Both the position numbers and the translations under genes were made by a program. The notes beneath the pieces are model-generated. The model was not told where the DNA came from. It did not search any database and was given only the letters and a program-made list of their open reading frames with translations. From a candidate division WOR-3 bacterium (GTDB taxonomy: Bacteria > Hydrothermota > Tepidihabitantia > SM23-42), in the NCBI GenBank assembly GCA_029858255.1, contig JAOUFJ010000001.1:167592-231591 (forward strand): a stretch of DNA of 64,000 bases, written 5' to 3'. Below are positions 37,488 to 45,268 of the stretch, piece by piece (position 1 is the first letter of the stretch; every line of letters starts with the position of its first letter).

Positions 37488-38454
37488 AATAATCAGAACG
37501 GGCGTTCCAGATAATAAATCCATCGCCGCGTGCAGACAGCACTCCGTTTAACTGACTGAAGACATATCCTGCGTCATAGTTCTTTGCCCGGTATTCAAAA
37601 CCCTGTACAAATGGGATGACCCTGACCGATCTGGACAGTCGTTCGAAAGCTTCACGCACCGAGTCGAAGTAGATCCAGTAGTTACGCCAGTTCTCGGTTT
37701 CTTCATTCTTGAAATCCCTGCCGAAGTGAGAAGGGTATAGCATGGGGTACAGTACATCGACGAATTCATCGAGTCTTTCAATGTCCTGACCTTCGGTACG
37801 GAGAGGGTGCCACACTGAAAACCCAAAGACACATATGCCGATTTCAGCCTCAACTTCTTGCCTGGCTTTTTCCAGAAACCCAGCGATTGCGTCGACCCGC
37901 GATCCCTTGACTTTCGTGAGTCTTATGCGGGCAACATCGCCATCAGTTGGGAAGCGTACGTAATCGAACGCCACAGCCTTCACTCCATGCGCAACGATCT
38001 CTTTTGTGATAGCGAGCAGGTAATCATGCACCTCTTGCTGATAAGGATTTGTCCAGGCCATATTTTTCTTGTCGACCCATATCTTGCCGCTGTCGTTTCT
38101 GATCCCGAGCTTCTTGTGACGGGCGAGGTAATTATCGCGGAAACAGACGATTCGCGCGATCAGCTTCAGGTTATGTTTTGCGGTGTTTTCCACGAGACTG
38201 GTTATGTTAAAGTGCGTCTTTATCGCATTGATTTTCTCGGCTAATTCAAGTTCGGAACCATAGGTGAGGAATCCGTAGTCGCTTTTGAAATCCACGACAA
38301 CTGCATTTATCAGACCGGAGTCCGCCATGCTGAAGACTTCTTCCCAGTATTCGTTCTTATTCGCCTGATAGGGATTTATGTAAATGCCTCGGATGATACT
38401 ATCAGGCGCGAGGTAGCAATTCGCCAAGAGGACAAGTAGTGCACAGAGGTTCAT
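37390..38454 (-). CDS. Putative glycoside hydrolase, DUF4015-like
   Basis: A 354-residue secreted protein with a lipoprotein-like start (MNLCALLVLLANCYLAP; possible lipobox Cys near 13). The TIM-barrel-like part has INPYQANKNEYWEEVFSMAD, NAVVVDFKSDYGFLTY, VKAVAFDYVRFPTDG and FVDVLYPMLYPSHFG, which match the DUF4015 family of putative glycoside hydrolases; the Asp of FDYVRFP and the Tyr/Pro motifs are the likely catalytic area. Substrate unknown. Its 5' end overlaps the DNA glycosylase gene by 53 bp and its 3' end overlaps the PorV-like gene by 98 bp. Confidence 0.82.
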   Translation of the reverse strand: MNLCALLVLLANCYLAPDSIIRGIYINPYQANKNEYWEEVFSMADSGLINAVVVDFKSDYGFLTYGSELELAEKINAIKTHFNITSLVENTAKHNLKLIARIVCFRDNYLARHKKLGIRNDSGKIWVDKKNMAWTNPYQQEVHDYLLAITKEIVAHGVKAVAFDYVRFPTDGDVARIRLTKVKGSRVDAIAGFLEKARQEVEAEIGICVFGFSVWHPLRTEGQDIERLDEFVDVLYPMLYPSHFGRDFKNEETENWRNYWIYFDSVREAFERLSRSVRVIPFVQGFEYRAKNYDAGYVFSQLNGVLSARGDGFIIWNARSDYSICWRALEWARNSTLMRYAQTCRDIRMRAKAR

Positions 38455-39076
38455 TTTTTCTGCAATATTCCTTTCCTACTCTTACAAGCAGGGCGTGAAA
38501 CTCATTGTATAGGCGGGTACTTTTTGGCAGATTATTCTCGATTTTATCCTGCAACGCTCCGTACGATACATCCGGTTCGACCATTCCGTGCCGCGAGAAT
38601 ATCCTTTTCGTATAGCCGTCGACGACAAAAATCCTTTTGCCCAGCGCATAGAGTAGTATTACGTCGGCAGTTTCGGGGCCGATTCCCTGGATGGTCAATA
38701 ATTCACGCCTGATGGCATGCGTATCCTTTTCCGCCATCCTTTCGACCTTGCCATCATAGTTGGACACATAGTGTTCAAGGAATGCACGTAGATATCTTGA
38801 TTTCATGCGGTAAAAACCCGAAGTCTTTATTAGACAAGGGATTCTGCGACGTTCCTTAAGCAGTTTCTTTGGATCGAGGAGGCCTGCCATCTTTATGTTT
38901 TCTATTGCCCTGCTTGCATTGTGCCAGTTCGTATTCTGGGTGAGTATCGCGCCGACGATTATCTCGAACGGCGTTTCCCCCGGCCACCAGTGTTGTGGGC
39001 CGAATGTTTTGTATAGCGTTTTGTAGATCTTAAGGAATGCTGTATTCGATAAGTTCGTATTCGCTTGTGGCATCAC
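38402..39076 (-). CDS. HhH-GPD DNA glycosylase, endonuclease III-related
   Basis: A 224-residue base-excision-repair glycosylase. The helix-hairpin-helix is LLTIQGIGPETADVI at 127-140 and the catalytic Asp is 153 in FVVDGYTKRIF. Where endonuclease III has its lyase Lys, this protein has Glu 135, so a monofunctional glycosylase without AP-lyase activity is likely. The C-terminal cluster motif has Cys 205, 212 and 215 but lacks the fourth Cys of the usual C-x6-C-x2-C-x5-C. It overlaps both neighbours on the same strand, by 53 and 47 bp. Confidence 0.85.
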   Translation of the reverse strand: MMPQANTNLSNTAFLKIYKTLYKTFGPQHWWPGETPFEIIVGAILTQNTNWHNASRAIENIKMAGLLDPKKLLKERRRIPCLIKTSGFYRMKSRYLRAFLEHYVSNYDGKVERMAEKDTHAIRRELLTIQGIGPETADVILLYALGKRIFVVDGYTKRIFSRHGMVEPDVSYGALQDKIENNLPKSTRLYNEFHALLVRVGKEYCRKNEPLCTTCPLGELLPRA

Positions 39077-39644
39077 GGAATCGGATCATTCCTATTTCGG
39101 GCGCATAGTACTCTATGACGCCGCTTGTGTCGGTGATTGACGTGTCGTCAGTTACCATAGACGCGATCGTCGTGATTTCTACTTGATATACATCGCCGTA
39201 TGCGGATTCGTGTGCGAAATCAACGACCGAACCAATGATCTCATATTGCGCGGTGATCAATTGATCAGCGACATAAATTGAATCACGAAGTACGTGATGG
39301 TAGTCATTGCCTTCGATGAACGGTAGTTCAATTCTGATTATGAAATCTTCCAAGACGGTGTAGTCAGTACCGGCGTGGTTGTATATTTTCAAAACATATT
39401 GTGATACCGACTCGTCAGATTTAGCCAAATATCTTGCGGCGCCGTTGTAGCTTACGGGGAAGCATTCGATCTGTAGAATTGTATCGGCAGGTTCGACCTC
39501 AACGAAGACGCTGTCGGATCCGTTGCCGTACAACCACCATGAATCTTCCTGGAGCGGGAAATAATCACTGGCCGCTCTTTCTACTATGTGATTATCGCCA
39601 CAGCAGATAATTAGGAAGACGAGCAATGCGATTTTATATTTCAT
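39030..39644 (-). CDS. Hypothetical lipoprotein
   Basis: A 204-residue protein with a clear lipoprotein signal (MKYKIALLVFLIICCG; Cys at 14-15). After that it begins ASDYFPLQEDSWWLYGNGS, a pattern common to secreted beta-rich lipoproteins, and continues as predicted beta-strands. No enzymatic motif is recognisable. It is translated from within a chain of overlapping leftward genes: 11 bp into the barrel gene upstream and 47 bp into the glycosylase gene downstream. Confidence 0.7.
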   Translation of the reverse strand: MKYKIALLVFLIICCGDNHIVERAASDYFPLQEDSWWLYGNGSDSVFVEVEPADTILQIECFPVSYNGAARYLAKSDESVSQYVLKIYNHAGTDYTVLEDFIIRIELPFIEGNDYHHVLRDSIYVADQLITAQYEIIGSVVDFAHESAYGDVYQVEITTIASMVTDDTSITDTSGVIEYYAPEIGMIRFRDATSEYELIEYSIP

Positions 39645-40089
39645 ATGAGATCCCTAATCGCAGACTGATGAAACCTGCATGTTTTTTCATGTCGGTGAGC
39701 CCTTCGTAAGATATTTTTGGGTAGACGTGAAGTCTTTCGACTTTGAAGTTGAACAGCAATCCGATTGCGTAAGCGGCCGCAAAACCATTTTCGCTGGCTT
39801 CGTCCAGATTGCGAATAACATAGTCGCTGCCGATGGAGAAAACCGGACTCAACGGCCAGTTCTTTTTATAAAAGCCCAGACGGAATCCCAGGGTGCTCAT
39901 TGAGTAACCCGGATTATCTCCGCTGTAAAACGAGGCCTGCAGCGAGAGTGCCGCGTCAACAATTCCGACCTTCCGGCCTGCGGTCAGCGAGAAAACCGAA
40001 CCGGTGTTTATGTCTTTGAAACCTACGGCAGGGAGGTCATAGCCACCTTCGATTCCTATTGAAAAAGCAAAAAGCATATACAGAATCAT
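39634..40089 (-). CDS. Small outer-membrane beta-barrel-like protein
   Basis: A 151-residue protein with a very short hydrophobic start (MILYMLFAFSIGIEGGY) and repeated amphipathic strands (VDAALSLQASFYSGDN, STLGFRLGFYKKNW, AAYAIGLLFNFKVERL, GFISLRLGISYEI), ending with an aromatic-rich strand of barrel type. It fits a small outer-membrane barrel of eight strands. ATG 40089 is five bases after a TATGAT box, so it is the leaderless first gene of the unit that continues to 37390. Confidence 0.7.
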   Translation of the reverse strand: MILYMLFAFSIGIEGGYDLPAVGFKDINTGSVFSLTAGRKVGIVDAALSLQASFYSGDNPGYSMSTLGFRLGFYKKNWPLSPVFSIGSDYVIRNLDEASENGFAAAYAIGLLFNFKVERLHVYPKISYEGLTDMKKHAGFISLRLGISYEI

Positions 40090-40094
40090 GATTT

Positions 40095-40122
40095 ATCATA
40101 CATGATATATTATCACTGTCAA
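40095..40122 (-). promoter_or_regulatory. Leaderless-type promoter of the small barrel operon
   Basis: On the minus strand: TTGACA, 16-bp spacer, TATGAT, five bases, ATG 40089. Confidence 0.7.
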
Positions 40123-40167
40123 GACTGTTTTGTCCGAAGGGTGCCTGTTGTTGACGAACGCGTGTTA

Positions 40168-40296
40168 TGGGGTCAGGTCTTGACTATTGACAAAATCTGA
40201 GTGTAGCGGGGGTATAGCAAAGGTGCTATATTCAGGAAATCCGATGAGGATGGTAGATATTGGGCTTCTATTGTCAATAGTCAAGACCTGACCCCA
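40168..40296. mobile_element. MITE with perfect 25-bp terminal inverted repeats
   Basis: A 129-bp element: 40168-40192 (starting TGGGGTCAGGTCTTGACTAT) is the exact reverse complement of 40272-40296. The 79-bp interior has no coding potential. It lies between divergent promoters for the barrel and dehydrogenase genes. The ends resemble those of short non-autonomous elements mobilised by Y1/REP-type transposases; no transposase is in the window. Confidence 0.75.
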
Positions 40297-40316
40297 CTGC
40301 CGGGCAGTGCCATTGA

Positions 40317-40344
40317 TTGACGGTTGATGATAATTAACTATAAT
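40317..40344 (+). promoter_or_regulatory. Leaderless-type promoter of the alcohol dehydrogenase
   Basis: TTGACG, 16-bp spacer, TATAAT, six bases, GTG 40351. Confidence 0.7.
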
Positions 40345-40350
40345 ATTTAT

Positions 40351-41349
40351 GTGAAGGCGATCGTTCTTGAAAAACAGGATCTGCTCGAGCGTGTTCCACT
40401 GCAGCTGAAAGAGATTCCCCTACCTGAACCCGGCCCTCATGAAGTGCGCATCAAGGTCAGCGTATGCGGCGTTTGCCGTACTGACTTACATATCGTTGAA
40501 GGAGAACTGCCGGCGCACAAGCTGCCACTGGTTCCCGGGCACCAGATCGTCGGTATAGTCGAAGGATTAGGCAGGGGTGTGAGGCGGTGGCAAGGCGGTG
40601 AGAGGGTCGGTGTTCCCTGGTTGTACAAAACATGCGGTAAGTGTAAATACTGTCTGAACGGAAAGGAAAATTTGTGTGAGAATGCAGCTTTTACGGGTTA
40701 TGACGCGGACGGCGGTTTTGCTGAGTACACGATAGCAGGGGAGGACTTTTTATATCTACTTCCAAAGAACTATGACGACCTTGAGGCTGCACCCCTGTTG
40801 TGCGCCGGTGTCATAGGCTACCAGGCACTCCGCGCTACTGGACTGAAGGATCATGGAAAATTAGGGCTTTTTGGCTTCGGATCATCGGCACACATCGTTA
40901 TTCAGATTGCAGTGCATCGCGGGCTTGAAGTCTACGTAGTATCGAGAACCGACAAGGAGTTGACCCTGGCAAAGGAATTAGGCGCCAGTTGGGTCGGACA
41001 TGTCGAGGATGAAATGGGTGTTCTGCTGGATGCTGGCATCGTTTTTGCACCAAGCGGCGAATTACTGGTTGAATCGCTGAAGAGATTGGACAGGGGTGGC
41101 AGGATAGTTTCTGCGGGCATCTACACAACGCCACTGCCCGGTTTCGATTATTCACTGATATATCCAGAGAAATGTCTGACGTCGATTGCCCACACGACAC
41201 GGGATAATGTGTTAGCATTCCTCGATGCTGCTTCCGAGTTCAAGATCGAGACGCAGGTCAATGTTTTTAGATTGGAGGATGCTAACACGGCCCTCCTGGC
41301 GATAAAAAATTCAAGTGTTTCAGGATCGACCGTTCTGAAAATTACTTAG
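40351..41349 (+). CDS. Zinc-dependent alcohol dehydrogenase family protein
   Basis: A 332-residue MDR-superfamily oxidoreductase. Catalytic zinc ligands are Cys 42 (CGVCRTD) and His 64 (PGHQIVG), with a Cys in LLCAGVIGYQAL; the structural zinc has Cys 95, 98, 101 and 109. The Rossmann motif is GLFGFGSSAHI. It probably oxidises alcohols with NAD(P). I place the start at GTG 40351: it gives the usual VKAIVLEKQ start and is six bases after the -10 box. An upstream ATG at 40324 lies inside the promoter. Confidence 0.92.
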   Translation: MKAIVLEKQDLLERVPLQLKEIPLPEPGPHEVRIKVSVCGVCRTDLHIVEGELPAHKLPLVPGHQIVGIVEGLGRGVRRWQGGERVGVPWLYKTCGKCKYCLNGKENLCENAAFTGYDADGGFAEYTIAGEDFLYLLPKNYDDLEAAPLLCAGVIGYQALRATGLKDHGKLGLFGFGSSAHIVIQIAVHRGLEVYVVSRTDKELTLAKELGASWVGHVEDEMGVLLDAGIVFAPSGELLVESLKRLDRGGRIVSAGIYTTPLPGFDYSLIYPEKCLTSIAHTTRDNVLAFLDAASEFKIETQVNVFRLEDANTALLAIKNSSVSGSTVLKIT

Positions 41350-41365
41350 ACGTCGCGATGTGTGC

Positions 41366-41399
41366 AAAAAAAAGCGGGACCGTACGGTCCCGCTTTTTT
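41366..41399. terminator. Bidirectional rho-independent terminator
   Basis: A perfect palindrome with a GC-rich stem AGCGGGACC/GGTCCCGCT around GTAC, with an A-run on the left and a T-run on the right. It ends both the dehydrogenase gene and the convergent secreted-protein gene. Confidence 0.92.
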
Positions 41400-41411
41400 G
41401 TAGACAGTTTT

Positions 41412-42554
41412 TTAGCGTGTAACAACAACATTCGCAGTGCTCACGAGATCATCGCACGTAAGTCTTACGAAATACACACCATTTGGAACGTCGGCCCCAC
41501 GTGCATCATTTCTATCCCAAGTGATGCTTTGGGAACCCGCACTCTGATAGCCATCCATGAGTGTAGTGATGTGTTGACCTACATTGTTGTATATGTTCAC
41601 AGTAACATGCGATGCGACCGGAACCTCAAAGCTGATCGATGTAACGCGGACGAATGGATCCGGGCTGACATTGAGCTGCAGCACCCGCACAGGATTCTCT
41701 GCCGGTGTTTCGTTGATCCCGGTTAGTTCGAATGCGGTGAACATGCCGCCCACCATTGCGGTGATCGCTGGCCAGTAGGTGAATGATGCATCTCTCAGAT
41801 CAATTGACCAGAACGCACTCTGCCAATCCATCTGTCCGGGGTAGAAGATACCGACGACCGCAGCACTGTCGATGTCTTCCAGTACCGAGTGCGCAAAAGC
41901 TGGATCTGGTGTCAGGTCATCGCTGAAAAGGGGATTATCAACGTAGTCAGAAATTACGGTCATGTTGAATCCGGCGATTTCATTCTGCCCCTCTACATGC
42001 GCGGAGTCAACGCTGTAATTATAGTCCTGTATTGCGCTCTGGAGGTGGAAATGGGTGTTCATCCAGGAAAGTGGAACGCCACTCCATAAAGCATCCTGCC
42101 CGATCAACCAGCACTTTCCGCCGTTGAAGAGAAGATCGCTGACATTCAGCTGGTCGGTCGTAGTAAGCGTGGCAGGATAAGTGGGCGGTCCCCACCAGTA
42201 ATCATAGTTATTCCAGATGACCAATTCGTATTGTTCCATTGTCGCCAGATCCGGCCCGTTCGAATCGGGATCCAGGGTCGTGAACCAACCGTAGTTGCCC
42301 GTTCCGATGAGTTCGGTAAGCAGACTATCCCAGAGAGGGTCTGGTGACGTGGCAGGTCCGAATGTGCCGGCTTTATCTTCGACGAACAATACTTCGTTCT
42401 GCCGCAGCGCCGGACGATATCTGACCATTTCGCTGTTCGTTTTTATTACCGGTCGGCTCTGATCGTGATCCGCTTTAGAATATGGATTGGCAAACGCTGC
42501 CGATATGGACACGATGCACAGTAGTATCACACACGTGTTTAACAGATTTTTCAT
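41412..42554 (-). CDS. Secreted protein with C-terminal sorting-type domain
   Basis: A 380-residue protein with a signal peptide (MKNLLNTCVILLCIVSISAAFA). Residues 50-280 contain NEVLFVEDKAG, YELVIWNNYDYWWG and GGKCWLIGQDALWSG, which suggests a domain of the class I amidotransferase-like or ThuA-like fold, though this is uncertain. Residues about 290-380 form a T9SS type A/FlgD-like module (LNVSPDPFVRVTSISFEVP, VNIYNNVGQHITTLMDG, GVYFVRL). It has a strong promoter and an AAGGAGG site. Function unknown. Confidence 0.75.
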   Translation of the reverse strand: MKNLLNTCVILLCIVSISAAFANPYSKADHDQSRPVIKTNSEMVRYRPALRQNEVLFVEDKAGTFGPATSPDPLWDSLLTELIGTGNYGWFTTLDPDSNGPDLATMEQYELVIWNNYDYWWGPPTYPATLTTTDQLNVSDLLFNGGKCWLIGQDALWSGVPLSWMNTHFHLQSAIQDYNYSVDSAHVEGQNEIAGFNMTVISDYVDNPLFSDDLTPDPAFAHSVLEDIDSAAVVGIFYPGQMDWQSAFWSIDLRDASFTYWPAITAMVGGMFTAFELTGINETPAENPVRVLQLNVSPDPFVRVTSISFEVPVASHVTVNIYNNVGQHITTLMDGYQSAGSQSITWDRNDARGADVPNGVYFVRLTCDDLVSTANVVVTR

Positions 42555-42589
42555 AATGCCTCCTTGTTGATAAACACTGTCTAGTAGAT

Positions 42590-42617
42590 ATTATAACCGG
42601 TAATTGGGGTATGTCAA
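42590..42617 (-). promoter_or_regulatory. Sigma70-type promoter of the secreted-protein gene
   Basis: On the minus strand: TTGACA, 16-bp spacer, TATAAT, with a leader of about 30 bases containing AAGGAGG. Confidence 0.75.
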
Positions 42618-42682
42618 TCATCAGTTCTGAATGTGGTTGTCAGCGGTGTCGGGTGCCGCAACTGGACGCAGTTGTATTGAGT

Positions 42683-43495
42683 CTATTCCTTTATTCCGGT
42701 CCGTGAGTATGATTCCATTATCTGCTTTTGTACGAAGAAATACATGATGATGAGCGGCGCCGTAGTGAAAGTCGAAGCTGCGCAGAGTAACGGGTAATTT
42801 GTTGATTCCGCCTGGGAGAAGTAAGCGAGTCCGGTTTGTATTGTCCGCATGGAGTCAGAGTGGGTTACGATCAAAGGCCACAAGAAGGCATTCCAGTTCG
42901 ATACGATCTGAAAGATGCCAATGGTGATGAGGATCGCCTTGGATAATGGTAAAACTATGCGTCTGAGGATCTGCAGGTGATTAAGCCCGTCGATTCTTGC
43001 TGCATCGAACAGTTCTTGAGGTAACATCCTGAAATGCTGCCTGAGTAAAAAAATGGCAAAAACATTTACGCTCCATGGGATGATCAGAGCCATGAAAGTA
43101 TCGATCCAGCCGAACCGGCTCAGTATCACATACGATGGCGCGAGATAGACAGGCACCGGTATCATCATCATCGCCAGGAAGAGCGTGAAGAGAGAATCGC
43201 GCCCCCAGAATTTCAGTCTGGCAAAGGCATATGCAGCTAGGGTCGAGGTGATGAAGACCAGCAGGGTCGTTCCTGCTGTCATTATTATTGTATTCAGGAA
43301 ATATCTTGAAAAATCGACCTGTCTGAAAGCTTCCAGATAGTTCGAAAACATCAGCGCGGCCGGAAAGATCGTCGGCGGAAAACGCAATGATTCCATTTGG
43401 GTCTTGAGCGAAGTGGAAAACATCCAGAAAAAGGGTAGCAGCATCCAGAATGCACCGAGGGCGAGCAGTGCATGGACGCCGATTTTTTTATTCAT
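42683..43495 (-). CDS. Carbohydrate ABC transporter permease, MalG/UgpE type
   Basis: A 270-residue inner-membrane permease with six segments. The EAA loop, which contacts the ATPase, is present as ELFDAARIDGLNHLQILRRI followed by VLPLSKAIL. The short N-terminus and overall layout match the MalG-like half of sugar importers. It overlaps its partner permease by 8 bp. No binding protein or ATPase is next to it, so the transporter must be completed from elsewhere. Confidence 0.9.
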   Translation of the reverse strand: MNKKIGVHALLALGAFWMLLPFFWMFSTSLKTQMESLRFPPTIFPAALMFSNYLEAFRQVDFSRYFLNTIIMTAGTTLLVFITSTLAAYAFARLKFWGRDSLFTLFLAMMMIPVPVYLAPSYVILSRFGWIDTFMALIIPWSVNVFAIFLLRQHFRMLPQELFDAARIDGLNHLQILRRIVLPLSKAILITIGIFQIVSNWNAFLWPLIVTHSDSMRTIQTGLAYFSQAESTNYPLLCAASTFTTAPLIIMYFFVQKQIMESYSRTGIKE

Positions 43496-44429
43496 AGTGC
43501 ACGCGTCTTTCTATGAACTTCTTCTGGAACTGCGTGAGCAGAAAAATGATTATGAAGATGACGAATGCGATGGCATTTGCATATCCAAGGTTCCATAACT
43601 TGAACGCTTGTTCGTACAAATAGAAGACAACAAGTTTTGTCGTACCCAGAGGACCGCCCGGTGGTTGTGTCATGACATAGACCGGGGTGAAGGTATTGAA
43701 GGCGAAGATCGACTGAGTGATTATTAGGTAGAAAATTGTCGGTGAGATCAGTGGTAGTGTAACATAACGAAAGATTCTCCAGTTACCCGCTCCGTCTATC
43801 TTCGCCGCCTCGTAATACTGTTCAGGAACGTTCTGCAGTCCCGCCAGCGCAATGATAACACAGTAGCCAATGTTGTGCCATACCGCCATTATGATCAATG
43901 CGCAAAGTGCGATCGAGGGACCAGAGAGAAAGCCGGATGGCGCGAGATTCAGGGGCGCCAGGATGATCTCAAAAATACCACGCGCATCATTCAGCCACTT
44001 CAATCCCTCGGCTCCGAAAAAAGAGAACATTGCGTTGAGTATGCCGCGGTCTGGATTGAAGATCCATTTCCATACGACGGAAACAGCAACGATCGATGTG
44101 ACTACTGGTAAGTAATATATCGTTCGATATATTCCCCGCCCCGATATCTTTTGATTAAGCATCTGGGCAAAGAGAACCGATAATACGATTGTCAGCGGTA
44201 CCACAAATATCAAGTACCAGAAAGTATTCCCGAGTGACTGATAGAATTTCGTGTCTGCCAGAAGCCGGCTGAAATTCTTGAGTCCGACGACCTGAAGAGG
44301 ACCCGCCATTCCCCACTTGAAGAAACTCATTCGTATGGCTTGTAGGATCGGATAGAAACGGAAGACAATGATCACAGCAAGTGCCGGGAGGATGAAAAGA
44401 TAGCCGCTGCGGTCCTGCCTCTGGCTCAT
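43488..44429 (-). CDS. Carbohydrate ABC transporter permease, MalF/UgpA type
   Basis: A 313-residue inner-membrane permease, starting YLFILPALAVIIVFRFYPIL, with the EAA loop in EQYYEAAKIDGAGNWRIFRY followed by VTLPLISPT. This is the MalF-like partner of the next gene. I place the start at ATG 44429: a TAGAAT box ends five bases before it, so the message is leaderless. The TTG two codons upstream lies in the promoter. Confidence 0.9.
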   Translation of the reverse strand: MSQRQDRSGYLFILPALAVIIVFRFYPILQAIRMSFFKWGMAGPLQVVGLKNFSRLLADTKFYQSLGNTFWYLIFVVPLTIVLSVLFAQMLNQKISGRGIYRTIYYLPVVTSIVAVSVVWKWIFNPDRGILNAMFSFFGAEGLKWLNDARGIFEIILAPLNLAPSGFLSGPSIALCALIIMAVWHNIGYCVIIALAGLQNVPEQYYEAAKIDGAGNWRIFRYVTLPLISPTIFYLIITQSIFAFNTFTPVYVMTQPPGGPLGTTKLVVFYLYEQAFKLWNLGYANAIAFVIFIIIFLLTQFQKKFIERRVHYE

Positions 44430-44434
44430 GCCCA

Positions 44435-44462
44435 ATTCTAATCAGGCGTCATTGGGTGTCAA
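44435..44462 (-). promoter_or_regulatory. Leaderless-type promoter of the sugar permease pair
   Basis: On the minus strand: TTGACA, 16-bp spacer, TAGAAT, five bases, ATG 44429. Confidence 0.7.
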
Positions 44463-44584
44463 GAATCCTGAATTTTTGATTACGGAGATGAAATAATAGA
44501 TGCCGGAGATTGACCGGGTAATACGGAATGCCTGGTGACGTGTGTTGAGCGTACAGCGTCAAGCGTATTGCACGAAGCTGGTGA

Positions 44585-44612
44585 TTGACTTTCGCGGGTT
44601 CCTGACTACAAT
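44585..44612 (+). promoter_or_regulatory. Sigma70-type promoter of pyrRBC
   Basis: TTGACT, 16-bp spacer, TACAAT; GTG 44621 follows after eight bases. The leader would be only 0-3 bases long, too short for a transcription attenuator. Confidence 0.7.
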
Positions 44613-44620
44613 ATAGCTTA

Positions 44621-45268
44621 GTGAAAAAAGTAATGGAAGAATCAGATATCAGGAGAGCGCTGGTTCGCATTGTACATGAAATCATTGAGCACAACAAGGG
44701 CATAAAAAATCTGGCACTAATAGGCATCAAACGGCGTGGTGATTTTATCGCGCGCCGCATCGCCGACAAGATAAAAACGACCGAAGGTCTTGATGTTCCG
44801 CTCGGCGCCGTGGATATTACATTGTACCGGGATGACCTGCAGCTCGTTTCCGAAGCGCCAATAATCGAAGGCACGGACATCAATTTCGATATCAACAAAA
44901 AAACAATTGTTCTGGTTGACGATGTGCTCTACACCGGGCGGACAATCCGCGCAGCGATAGAAGAAATACTTGATTTCGGCAGGCCGAGGGCGATTCAACT
45001 GGCGGTTTTGATTGACCGCGGCCACAGGGAGTTGCCGATCCAGGCGGATTTTGTCGGTAAGAAGGTACCTGCAGCACGCAATGAAATTGTCGATGTCCAC
45101 ATAAAAGAATTGGATGGCGAAGACTGTGTTTTACTCCATTATGACAAGGGGAGTAAGCAAAAGGAGAGTAAGAAGAAGGATCATGGTTCCCGCATCAAAA
45201 TGCAGCGGACGCCCAAACAGAAGGTTAAGCAGTTGACGATCGAGAGTCCAGAGAAAGATGAGTCCTAA
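44621..45268 (+). CDS. pyrR: PyrR: pyrimidine regulator/uracil phosphoribosyltransferase
   Basis: A 215-residue PRTase-fold protein. The PRPP motif TIVLVDDVLYTGRTIRAAI is near 90-110 and DRGHRELPIQADFVGKKVP is a PyrR signature. In other bacteria PyrR binds pyr mRNA to control attenuation and also makes UMP from uracil. The last 40 residues are an unusual Lys-rich tail (KGSKQKESKKKDHG), beyond the normal length of about 180. It starts pyrR-pyrB-pyrC with overlaps of 11 and 8 bp. The start is GTG, shortly after the -10 box. Confidence 0.93.
   Translation: MKKVMEESDIRRALVRIVHEIIEHNKGIKNLALIGIKRRGDFIARRIADKIKTTEGLDVPLGAVDITLYRDDLQLVSEAPIIEGTDINFDINKKTIVLVDDVLYTGRTIRAAIEEILDFGRPRAIQLAVLIDRGHRELPIQADFVGKKVPAARNEIVDVHIKELDGEDCVLLHYDKGSKQKESKKKDHGSRIKMQRTPKQKVKQLTIESPEKDES

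Noticed and set aside
44585..44620. PyrR attenuator upstream of pyrR
   Set aside because: There is no space for a leader between promoter and start codon.
44449..44898. 149-codon minus-strand frame over pyrR
   Set aside because: Ser/Thr/Arg-rich shadow, antisense to pyrR and its promoter.
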